64,000 bases of DNA, from positions 1 through 64,000 of the forward strand of contig NC_020185.1 of NCBI RefSeq assembly GCF_000315915.1. Direction: 5' to 3'. The DNA comes from Henningerozyma blattae CBS 6284 (taxonomy: Eukaryota; Ascomycota; Saccharomycetes; Saccharomycetales; Saccharomycetaceae). The notes beneath the pieces were generated by a model. That model was not told where the DNA came from. It saw nothing but the letters and a program-made list of their open reading frames with translations, and searched no databases. Within the stretch, counting starts at the first letter, position 1. Each line of letters opens with the position of its first letter. Positions 38,913 to 48,458 of this stretch are shown here, in pieces. The position numbers and the translations under genes are program-made.

Positions 38913-39182
38913 TATTTCAAGATTTGAAATAAAGTTTTCTTGACAAATGGATTTTCTCTTCTTAGTGTTCTTTTAATTAGTGTTATTTTTTATTTTTTAA
39001 AAATTCCATTCATACTTTTGCGCGGCTTAAACGAATTTTTAAAATCAATTAGCATGTTAATTACTTAATATCGTAATAAGTTTCTAAATAAAAAAAAGAA
39101 CAAAATAAAAAAAAGAAAAGAATAATTTAAACATTTAAACTAAAGCATTAAAAATCTCATTTTCTAAAAGACCATTTAAAAG

Positions 39183-42062
39183 TTAGCTCTTTTCGAAGTT
39201 GTTATATTTTGTTGAAATCTTACCTTTTGTCTCTTCAGGAGAAGTAGGTGCATTCAACTCAGCTTTCCCTTTTGGTCTCCCTACAAATTTATTCTTCAAC
39301 TTTAAATCCTTTTCTAACTTTTTCTTAACAGCTGCCTTTTCCATAGGATTAAAACCTTTAGGAACATCCTGCCCTTCTGGAATTGGTGCATATTTAATAA
39401 CATTCACACCGTTTTTTCTTTTATTTTCTTCCATTAGTTCTTGCTTTTTCTTTCGTACTAATTCTTGCATAACTGGATCATCCCTAAGATTGAGCTTGCC
39501 ATCTTTTTTTGGAGCTCCCTTAACCCCAGTTCCTTCAATTTTTTGATCCGAATTTTCCTCTTGTTTATCAATATCGTTAAAGAGACTGAGATCATCTTTT
39601 TCTCTAATGGCTCCTCTATTTTGAGCATCAAATTTTACTTTTGAATCAAGTAAAATGATTTCCAGCATTTCGTCTAGTTTCACCAATTCTAACCTACCAT
39701 TTCTTTCAATACCAAAAATTGGTGGTTGCTCTTTTTTATGTTTAAAACTTCCTTCAAGAATGTTGGACTTTTTTTTCCTCATCTTTGCAAATTTACCACC
39801 ATTTTTATCCTCTTCAAGATCCTGAAGTTTTTGGAATTCAATTTCTTCCTCAGTAATCAACTCATCTACAGTTGCTGTTTCATCGACGTCCTTTTCTGCA
39901 TCTAAATCTGTAACTGAACTTTCCTCAATTTCTTCGAAAAAAAGTTCACTATCCCAATCAGGAGTGCCATTTTCTTTCAAATTAATACGTGGTTTCTTTT
40001 TGAAATAAACTTCTTTTTCTCTAAGTCTTTTAGTACTTAGAATTTTCTCAATTCTAGCTTTTATTAATTTATCTTCAAGAGATAATTGATTTTTCAATTT
40101 ATCATACTCCATCATTTTTTCTTCAAATTTAATTCTAGCATCTATCGTTTTCTTAGCATCATCTGCACTTGATTGTAAAAAATCCAATCTTTGCTTTATA
40201 AATAAACACATGCCTGGCAAAGCATTTGTTTCATCAACGTATTCGTCTTCCAAATAATCAAAATAATAAGCTTTTTCGCAAAGATATTCATGCATAGTTT
40301 TAAAACTCTCCAGTTCAATATTTTGTTTCTCAAAAATAGCAATATTCCAAGTCATGAGTAAAGGTTCCTTGGAAATATCATCAATTAATAACTTTCTGTT
40401 TTTTAAAAGTTTAGGATCTCCGTCAAATAAATTGCTATGAGCAAACATTAAATGATTCCCATTTCTAATAGCTTCCCAACCAACATCCATATAATTATTG
40501 GAAAATTTTTCATAAGTATAGCTAGGATCGAATTGAATATCATTTGAATCTTTCAAATCATAAGTACTTTTAATGTTCATCTTTGCAAATGTATAAAATG
40601 CAAAATCTTGTTGGAAATCGTGATAAAGTGTTGAAGAAAACATTGGCCTTTCTTTTGTTTTAACGATACCGTCCAAGAATGGTGTAGCTTTCACTTGATA
40701 AAATGGTTTATCCAAGATATGAGCTGCTATTGTTAATTCATCTTTTGAACTATGTGGAGAAATCTTTTGATACCATAATATATAATACCATGAAGGACCA
40801 TTTACAGAATAATATAATGCTAATAGAATAGTATCTATATTTTTTGATTTTTTGATTAAAAATTGTGAACCTGAAGTGACGGGATCTGGCAAAGTTCCCT
40901 CTAGATCATGAAGCGGAATACTGTTTTTAAAAGTAGCATTTTTCTGTTCTTCAGATGTATAAACTTTTGGAGGAGTAATGTCATCTAAAAACATTCGAAT
41001 TCTTTTGTCAAAATTGATTTGTTTACCCATAATATCATAAGTAGAAGGATGAATGGCACGCCTCCAAAACCCAGGCCATGAAATGAAACCTGTTTCAGGA
41101 TAAGGTTTTAATTGGAAAATTGTATCTAATGGTTTCAAAGGGAAATTTTTGGGAGATAATACTAAAGTATCGTCAAATGAAGAAGTTAATAATGCTAATA
41201 ATAAAGTAGTAGATTCAGTCAATTCTGGCAAGTGGAAGTCTTCTTCATCAATTATATCTGAGATGAAAATGCAATTTGTGTTTAATTCTTTGGAAATCTT
41301 ATTACAGAAATCTGACTCAGATTGTTTAAAATCGAAATTTGACAAAGAGTCCTTTTGGGGTGTTGGCGGTATAAATATCTCAACTGGGATCTCATTCCCT
41401 TGATCTCTAATAAATTTTGCAACAATGCTCGCAAATAGGGTATTCTTGCCGCCTCCTATCAGAACTATACCTTTACCATAGTACATATTAATTGGCAAAT
41501 CTTGTAAGATGTTTAGAGATTCCAGGAAATTTTGATGATCTGTCTTCAAATTTTGTAATGTTGTATCATCAATGATAAGACATTGGTTTAAATTATTAAA
41601 TGTTAGATATTCCCATTCGTCTTCCCTTATACTTTTTGAAGCCACAGGGCGTTTTATAGGACAGTTTGGACTTAGTTGGATATTATTTTGGCCTGATGAG
41701 GAAGAAGAGATAATTAATTTTTGGAAAATGGATTTCAGAATTGGTTTCCCAGATTTCTTTAATAATTTTCTTCTTGCATTCCAATCTAATTTTGTATTTT
41801 CCTTTGAAATTGTTTTATCTGGAATTTGAACATCATTTGATAATTTATTATTTAAATATAAATTACTTTTCCAATTGGAAGCAGGTGAAATGATATAATC
41901 CTGTAGGTAGGAGTCTTGGTTTGTATCTGAAAGTTCTTCATATATTCGGGGATCTTTGCCCTCTTTTAAGCAGTGAGATATAAAGTAAAAAGTTATAATG
42001 CATATCAAAGTTGTTATTCGATAATGATTTCCAATATGTCTTTTAAACGATTTCATTTCCAT
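39183..42062 (-). CDS. Mnn2/Mnn5-family glycosyltransferase-like protein, DxD lost, long charged tail
   Basis: 959 residues; Mnn2 and Mnn5 are about 590. A type II membrane anchor lies at about 14-31. The fold starts at about 190 with YYGKGIVLIGGGKNTLFASI, which resembles the nucleotide-sugar entry of the Mnn2 family. It continues with SSFDDTLVLSPKNFPLKPLD (294-313) and TGFISWPGFWRRAIHPSTYDI (324-344). In active family members the first segment has an L-D-x-D motif and the second WPDFWRR; here these are LSPKN and WPGFW, so the metal-binding acidic residues are missing. From about 640 to the end is a roughly 320-residue Lys/Glu-rich, coiled-coil-like tail without a known domain. Mnn2/Mnn5 add alpha-1,2-mannose branches to N-glycans in the Golgi. 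The neighbourhood with APC11 fits MNN2 (YBR015C). Likely an inactive or altered paralog. Confidence 0.75.
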   Translation of the reverse strand: MEMKSFKRHIGNHYRITTLICIITFYFISHCLKEGKDPRIYEELSDTNQDSYLQDYIISPASNWKSNLYLNNKLSNDVQIPDKTISKENTKLDWNARRKLLKKSGKPILKSIFQKLIISSSSSGQNNIQLSPNCPIKRPVASKSIREDEWEYLTFNNLNQCLIIDDTTLQNLKTDHQNFLESLNILQDLPINMYYGKGIVLIGGGKNTLFASIVAKFIRDQGNEIPVEIFIPPTPQKDSLSNFDFKQSESDFCNKISKELNTNCIFISDIIDEEDFHLPELTESTTLLLALLTSSFDDTLVLSPKNFPLKPLDTIFQLKPYPETGFISWPGFWRRAIHPSTYDIMGKQINFDKRIRMFLDDITPPKVYTSEEQKNATFKNSIPLHDLEGTLPDPVTSGSQFLIKKSKNIDTILLALYYSVNGPSWYYILWYQKISPHSSKDELTIAAHILDKPFYQVKATPFLDGIVKTKERPMFSSTLYHDFQQDFAFYTFAKMNIKSTYDLKDSNDIQFDPSYTYEKFSNNYMDVGWEAIRNGNHLMFAHSNLFDGDPKLLKNRKLLIDDISKEPLLMTWNIAIFEKQNIELESFKTMHEYLCEKAYYFDYLEDEYVDETNALPGMCLFIKQRLDFLQSSADDAKKTIDARIKFEEKMMEYDKLKNQLSLEDKLIKARIEKILSTKRLREKEVYFKKKPRINLKENGTPDWDSELFFEEIEESSVTDLDAEKDVDETATVDELITEEEIEFQKLQDLEEDKNGGKFAKMRKKKSNILEGSFKHKKEQPPIFGIERNGRLELVKLDEMLEIILLDSKVKFDAQNRGAIREKDDLSLFNDIDKQEENSDQKIEGTGVKGAPKKDGKLNLRDDPVMQELVRKKKQELMEENKRKNGVNVIKYAPIPEGQDVPKGFNPMEKAAVKKKLEKDLKLKNKFVGRPKGKAELNAPTSPEETKGKISTKYNNFEKS

Positions 42063-42811
42063 GTTTGCTTCTAGGTATTACTAACACGTACGAATACAAA
42101 TGCAAATGCAAATACAAACAAATAAACAAATAAACAAATAAATAAATCAATAAATCAAGTACAAAAAGCTATTCAGATGTTAAACTAATACGAATAGAGA
42201 GGTCAGAGAAAAACAATGAAGAAAGAAGAATTTATTAGTAGATCAAATGGAATTAATTCTAGGGGTAGATGAAAGAATTAAATTTTTTTTCACAAGATAT
42301 CATTGTTTAAAGATGATTGGGTACATTAAGTAAAGTAAAAGAATGTTAAGAAGGAGAAACGGCTGGCAGTAAGAGTTGCACTTAATAGATAAAAGAACGA
42401 CAGTATAGGAACGGGCATATTAACATTCAAGTTTGTACACCCTGTCCTTTATAACCTAAAAAAACTAAAATGAAAAATTTGAAAACCAAAAAAATACGGT
42501 AGTTGAAAATTACGTGGCAGTAGTCTATAAGAAAATTGAAACGCACCAATGAGTCGTAAGAGAGATGAACCTTAAATGCCGATTGTATGAAAATGATAGA
42601 TCTAGGAACTTTCTTTTTCTTTTCTTTTACCGGAATCGTTCACCCAAGTAGGAAATGCTCAAATTGGAATTGTATGTCACAAGGCATTAAAATGGAGAAA
42701 ATATCTAGGAAATTTCAGTTTATGGAAAAAAAAATAATAGAACACTACAATAAATATGCCTTAATGATGCTAACTACTAGAACTTGTAAGAAAAATTTTA
42801 ACAAATAGTAA
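42063..42811. other. Promoter of the Mnn2-like gene and tRNA-Glu 5' flank
   Basis: Short (aaacaaat)-type repeats at about 42100-42165, otherwise AT-rich. A 73-codon plus-strand frame at 42587-42808 overlaps the tRNA flank and is taken as chance. Confidence 0.55.
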
Positions 42812-42883
42812 TCCGATATAGTGTAACGGCTATCACATCACGCTTTCACCGTGGAGACCGGGGTTCGACTCCCCGTATCGGAG
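42812..42883 (+). tRNA. tRNA-Glu (anticodon TTC)
   Basis: 72 nt. Acceptor stem TCCGATA pairs with TATCGGA, discriminator G. The D-arm is TAGTGTAACGGCTA, and the anticodon loop CTTTCAC carries TTC. The T-arm is GGGGTTCGACTCCCC. A short run of five Ts (42886-42890) follows. It matches the yeast tRNA-Glu(TTC) pattern. Confidence 0.97.
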
Positions 42884-45617
42884 AATTTTTGCAACCATAA
42901 CAATTTTAAGCTTTGTTACTCTCAGTAGTATATCTTTTTGCTGCTAGTTTAATACCAACTGTTTATTAAACTATACAACTATATACCTGAGCCTATGTAA
43001 GTTAACTATTATTATTATTACGTTCCGATTTGTTCACTATACACTTCCATCTTTTGTATTTCATTCTTTTTGTTTTCTAGTTCTTACTTCTTTGTTCTAC
43101 TTTAACCCTCTAGTTTATTCTTTTAGCTTTAGATTCTTAAATAGAATTTATATTCATGATTCATTTATTTGTTGATTTACATGTTCATTCCGTTATCACG
43201 TGATTCTGATTATACACGTGACTAGGGTAGCTCACGCTATGTGATATTTATTAATTTTTACACTTGTGTAACATGGTACTTAAGGACTCTTAAGATCTAT
43301 TCTTGAATCTAATAATTAAGAAATGAATTCTGTATTGCAAAGTTGTTACCACGTGACCAAATTAATTTTTTCTCATTTTTCCTTGTATTACGTATATTCC
43401 ATTTACTATAAGTAAATCAATTCCATTACAAAAAAGCTCGTGAGATAAAAGAGTACGAAAAAAGATACCTAATTAGGTAAATTAATCCGCTACCACTCTA
43501 AACATCAATTGTTTAATCAAACACTGATATAAAAAGGGAAAAAAAAGAGAAAAAAAGAGAAAAAAAGCATATCACACGTGACAGGAATCCGTTAATAAGA
43601 AGCATCTTTCCGTTATGGGATCCAACTAAGAAACAGTTGCAAAGCAATAATGCCCAAATATTTCAAGCAATGACGTAATATGCAGATAAGACCAGAATGG
43701 TCGTGAAAAAACTAATAGGTGTCTAATTAGAACGATCGATGCTATACTAATGGGGAAATATCGTCCGAATTCCGAGACACATGGTGAACATGCAACTGAG
43801 CTCAGGGTTTAATTTTTTATTTTTCTGGTGTGAGAATCCATGCGGGAGATAAACCCGCAGGGTTCAGGGAATTGCCCTTATAGAGCGGACCAACGGAATA
43901 GAGCGAACTCGGAAATTAGCCTCCGGTTCGAGACTCAATTTCCAACAGCTATCGTTACGTAACACGTGGTGACGTAATCACGTCGGCCCACGGCTCACGA
44001 CGGGCGTTGCCCGGAGCAGCCAAATTCCGTGCACCACGCACTGACACCTCGAGGGTTGCCCCGTGCGGGTATGTATTTTACTTCGGATCCTGTACCGGGT
44101 TTGGAAATTACCGCATGTAGTAGCTACCGATACACAGGACGGGATGCCACAAAGAGCTAGATGACGGTGGAGAACGGCCCGTGGCAGCGGCATGGTCCGA
44201 AAGAGGCGAAGCAGCTCACAATATAGCCTAGTATAGTAATTAATCCGTGAGACATGCTACGCGAAAAGGGATCGTCATCTGAAAAGGGAATGATCTTCCC
44301 GTAGAGGGAAGATCACTCACGTAAGGGGAAATAGCAGGCGCAAAGAGGAATGGTGATCCAATTAGGAAATAGTAATGTAAAAGGGCAAATGAAAACTAGG
44401 AACTGCATACAGAAACGGAAACGAAAATGCTACAATAAACAAGAACCATCAATAAGCTTCTCTTGTGCTTATAGATTACCAAACTTATCATACTTCTTGG
44501 TTCTATCGTTGTAAGAGAAATAGTAGTAGTCGTAGTATTTATTACCTTTATTATCCATATTCAATATCATCACAGCTTAGAAAAGCAAATGCTATAATTA
44601 AAGATTACTTGTCTGATCATATTTTGCCGAAACTTATTTGTTATTCAAGATTAATTCGAATCTCAAATGAGATCCATCATCATCGGATTTTCCATTTCAT
44701 CACTATATTGCCATAGTATTATTATTATTATTGTTATTATTTAGAGGTTGTTATTGCTCTTGCATCTATCTCATTAGTTGCTGATCTATTTACTTCAACC
44801 TACTCCGATTTATTCCTTGTTCTTTTTTACTTTTAATCTCTCATTATAACGCAACTCTCTCTATTTTGAGTGATTTTGCTCCTTTAAATCTTTTTTTTTT
44901 CCTTGTTTTTTCATGCCCTTTTTTTCCATGTTTTTTTTCTTCAGTAAGGTTAGTATATTTAGTTGTATTTTTTTTTTCTTACTTAATTATTAAACAATTT
45001 TAGAATTTATACTTCAAAGGCAATCGAAGTAAGAAATAGAAAATTAGAAATAAAATAGACAAATCGCAAAATAAAATCAAATAAAGGAACCACATCACAA
45101 CAAAAAAGAAACACTAAGAGTAACAGAAATAGACAAGATTAGAATCAAAAGATAGATATTTTATTTTATTGTTTAAGTATTTATAATATTTTCCAATTCC
45201 TTTCATCTTCTCAAAATAGTTTCGCGCTAAATTTACCTATTCCATAATTCCCATTATTGCTTGCTTGGATTTAATACTATTTTTATACACAAAACAAATA
45301 AAGATTCTTTAATAACTATATTTTTTTCCCCCAAATAACCGTGTGATTAAAAAAGCTTAATATATATTCGGAGACACACCTCATTTTTATTTTTTATTTT
45401 TTATCTGCTATTTTTTTTCTTTGTTTTCTTCTTTTCACTCCGTTCCCAGATTAATAATAGATTATATAAAAGAAAAAAATATCATTATTAATTCACATAT
45501 ATATTATATCTGTATTTCATACATGTCCGAAACCCTACTAATTTTTTGAAAAAAATTTAAAAATAAATAATAACAGTATAATACAACCAAAATTTTTTTA
45601 TTATTATTATCATTATT
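42884..45617. other. 2.7-kb intergenic region with a GC-rich core
   Basis: No convincing gene. E-box-like CACGTG or near variants occur several times (about 43196, 43222, 43351, 43575, 43963). A GC-rich island spans about 43835-44215. Next comes AT-rich sequence with long T- and A-runs (44885-45460), which is probably the promoter and 5' leader of the zinc-cluster gene at 45618. An 83-codon frame at 44465-44716 is unsupported. Confidence 0.55.
43963..43984. promoter_or_regulatory. CACGTG and TGACGTAA cluster
   Basis: CACGTG (43963-43968), TGACGTAA (43970-43977) and ATCACGTC (43977-43984) overlap, forming an imperfect palindrome. In yeast such sites bind Cbf1/Pho4-type bHLH factors and ATF/CREB-type bZIP factors. 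They lie 1.6 kb upstream of the nearest start codon, so the target is uncertain. Confidence 0.35.
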
Positions 45618-47912
45618 ATGCATTTCCAGAAAAAAGGACTCACATATTCAAAGCATGGATGCTTGCAATGTAAAAAAGCTCATGCAAAATGTGATGAGAC
45701 CAAACCAGTTTGTGATAGGTGTAAGAGGACTTTTAAAAAATGTGATTATCAAACAGCTTTTATCATAAAGACTTTCCAAAACTCAAATTTAAATTCAAAT
45801 ACAATCAATAAAGATTCAAGTAGTAATCATACATTCACTACAACCACAACTATCAAGAGATCTGCATCCAATAAACATTCTTCAAAAAACAATAACACTT
45901 CAAAACATAATAACATTCTCAATACTTTTAATTCAAGACCTTCTGTACGACAAGAGTTGACTAATGATATCCAAAATCAATCAAATAGTAATATCATGAC
46001 CACTACTCCCTTGGCAAATAATAATCAAACCACAGTAACAACAACTATAACTACAACGTCTCCCACAAATTTAATACCTCAACAGCAAAACTTGCCCACT
46101 TATTCTCTTATCTTACCAAAGGCAGATCCAATCCAGCTTCCAAACAACGAATATAGTTCCTCTTTAGGTAATAACGATAATTCCCATAAAAATATGAAAA
46201 AAAATGGTAATATTCTGAAACCTTTTTATTTTGTAAAACCGAACCCAAGAGTATTTTTCCCTCCAAGAGATATTAATCTTTTAAATCTTTTGAATTTGGA
46301 TTCCAATATTAATAATTTAAAAGTCGATGATTCAATTCTTTCCTCATTTACTTTAAAAGATTCGGATATAATTGAGACTATTCAATTGATTAAAGAAAAT
46401 GATTTGACCACGCTATTGAAAGAAGATCCTTTATTGAAGTCTTTAATAGATAACAATATTAATATTAATGAATTGGATAATTTAATAAAGACAAATTCCT
46501 CAAAGGATAATGATTCTACAAAGGGTAATACTTCCGTAGAGAACACTTCCGCAAAAGATAAAAATTCAATAGATGAGGATTCAATTTCTAATAAAGTTTC
46601 ATTTAATGATCCAAACTTTTTATTATTCTATTGGAAAGTTTTCATCGGTTCATCAATAGATGGCCCCATGAAATTATTCCCCGTTGAAACAATTCTATTA
46701 ACTTTTAAAAGTTTTTTCCAATTAAATGTAACAAAATTTCCCGCATTGATTCATATCTTAAGGTATTTAACTTCCATAATTATGAAATCTTATTATCAAT
46801 CAATTAATAATTTAAAATTAATGGAAGTTTGGGATAAATACATAAAATTACCAACTTTACAAATTTGTTTAAATCATTTAAATCATTTAATAGATAATTA
46901 TGAAACTGATTTCAATTTAATTTACTTGATACTTTTCACTGGAATCTCTTTAATCTCTTACGACTGGGTTAAAAACTTAAACTGGAGATCACATTTTAAA
47001 CAAATGATTCATATGATGTTGAAGATTAATGAATGCTTTCAAATCGATAAATACTCTTTTGATTCCATAGATCCAAACTTATTATTAATCTTGAAGTATT
47101 ATAAATTATGGCTACCCTATATTGAAATGTGTGCCTTGCTTTTAAGCAACGAAGGTTGTGCAATTGATTCCATAAATGATGTAAATTATTTTCTAACTTC
47201 ATCATTTTTTTTAAATGATTATAATAATTCAAATTTAATTGATAATAATTGCTTCTTGGTAGACGGGAAATTTAATTTAATAACTGGCTATATTATTGAT
47301 TACAATAATTTATTTGCTAAATTATTCAAATTTAATATCTCTTTGAAAAATGATTATAATATAAACTTATCAGGTGCAAATATTATCAAATTTAAATTAT
47401 TAAACAATTCAGAGGAACTTAATCAAAAATTATTCAACATAGGCTGCATTTTATCTGATGAATTGAATCAAATTAATAAAGATCTAGATATTAGTAAGAT
47501 ACTAAAAAATATTAAAGATATACAATTAAGATTATCCATGAGAAATAGTAATAAAATTTGTTCTTTAATAATCTCTTTATATCTAAGATTTTTTTTCCTA
47601 AATGAAGATAAGAATAATCCTGATTCAATTACATCCTCTTTAGAAAAAGTTTTAGAATATTGGTATTCAATGCCAATTGTAGATTCCATAGGGGTATCTT
47701 CACATTGGACCTTATCTATTGGTGCAAATATTGCTTTAACAATGGGGAATAAAGATTTATTTGATCAATATATATCATTATTAGACAAACATTCGACCAA
47801 TAAACCTCATATGGTAAAGAAAGGCTTAGACCAATTGAATTTGTTATACAATTCTGTAAAAGAAAATAAATTAGATCAACTGGTTGATCCAAAATTTGAT
47901 ATCCCATTTTAA
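45618..47912 (+). CDS. Zn2Cys6 zinc-cluster transcription factor, copy 1
   Basis: 764 residues. A fungal binuclear zinc cluster lies at the very N-terminus with cysteines 15, 18, 25, 32, 35 and 42 (SKHGCLQCKKAHAKCDE...CDRCKRTFKKCDY). A Ser/Asn/Thr-rich linker follows to about residue 190. A helical fungal regulatory domain spans about residues 330-760 (FYWKVFIGSSIDGPMKLFP; VWDKYIKLPTLQICLNHLNHL; SYDWVKNLNWRSHFKQMIHM). It should be a DNA-binding regulator of unknown targets. Its closest relative in the window is the gene at 48459-50714, in tail-to-tail orientation. The cluster has a Lys14-like look, but I cannot assign an ortholog. The AT-rich DNA gives very high Asn/Lys/Ile usage. Confidence 0.9.
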   Translation: MHFQKKGLTYSKHGCLQCKKAHAKCDETKPVCDRCKRTFKKCDYQTAFIIKTFQNSNLNSNTINKDSSSNHTFTTTTTIKRSASNKHSSKNNNTSKHNNILNTFNSRPSVRQELTNDIQNQSNSNIMTTTPLANNNQTTVTTTITTTSPTNLIPQQQNLPTYSLILPKADPIQLPNNEYSSSLGNNDNSHKNMKKNGNILKPFYFVKPNPRVFFPPRDINLLNLLNLDSNINNLKVDDSILSSFTLKDSDIIETIQLIKENDLTTLLKEDPLLKSLIDNNININELDNLIKTNSSKDNDSTKGNTSVENTSAKDKNSIDEDSISNKVSFNDPNFLLFYWKVFIGSSIDGPMKLFPVETILLTFKSFFQLNVTKFPALIHILRYLTSIIMKSYYQSINNLKLMEVWDKYIKLPTLQICLNHLNHLIDNYETDFNLIYLILFTGISLISYDWVKNLNWRSHFKQMIHMMLKINECFQIDKYSFDSIDPNLLLILKYYKLWLPYIEMCALLLSNEGCAIDSINDVNYFLTSSFFLNDYNNSNLIDNNCFLVDGKFNLITGYIIDYNNLFAKLFKFNISLKNDYNINLSGANIIKFKLLNNSEELNQKLFNIGCILSDELNQINKDLDISKILKNIKDIQLRLSMRNSNKICSLIISLYLRFFFLNEDKNNPDSITSSLEKVLEYWYSMPIVDSIGVSSHWTLSIGANIALTMGNKDLFDQYISLLDKHSTNKPHMVKKGLDQLNLLYNSVKENKLDQLVDPKFDIPF

Positions 47913-48458
47913 AAAAAAATTAAACTTAAATTACTTTTTAATTCCTATTTTCTAGCTTATAGAAGTCTCATAAAACGCCAAGTTGCGTTGATTGTAACAT
48001 TATACCGCGTACCATCACATTGATAGTGAATATTAAAAATCCATCATTTTTTTATTCGTCGCTTCACCCCAACTCCATTAAATTTTATTCATTCTAGTTA
48101 CACTACACTATCCTGCTTTTTTTTGATTTTTTTTTGAATTTTTTTAACCTAAACATTTTTTTTTTGTATATATATTCACTATCAACAATATTTTTTTACT
48201 TCGCTTCCTAATATTATTATGTAGACAAGATCCACCGTAAATATTACCGTTGTAGGAAGTATTTAAAATGACTAACCAGACTCGATTAATACGAGAAGAC
48301 TATTAAATAATTATAAATATCCGCATCCTAAATTATTGACATTATTTAGTGACCATCTGTTTAAATTACTTGAATGTAATCATAAAATAAAAAATTAAAA
48401 ATAAATAAATAAAAGAAGTCCATTAGTTACTTTGAAGTCTATATGTATTTAGTTTTAT
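47913..48458. other. Convergent 3' regions of the two zinc-cluster genes
   Basis: 546 bp containing both 3' UTRs, with several T-runs (for example 48110-48135, 48159-48170). No gene. Confidence 0.6.

Noticed and set aside
43920..43935. GGTTCGAGACTC as a tRNA B box
   Set aside because: No A box, acceptor stem or anticodon arm can be drawn around it.
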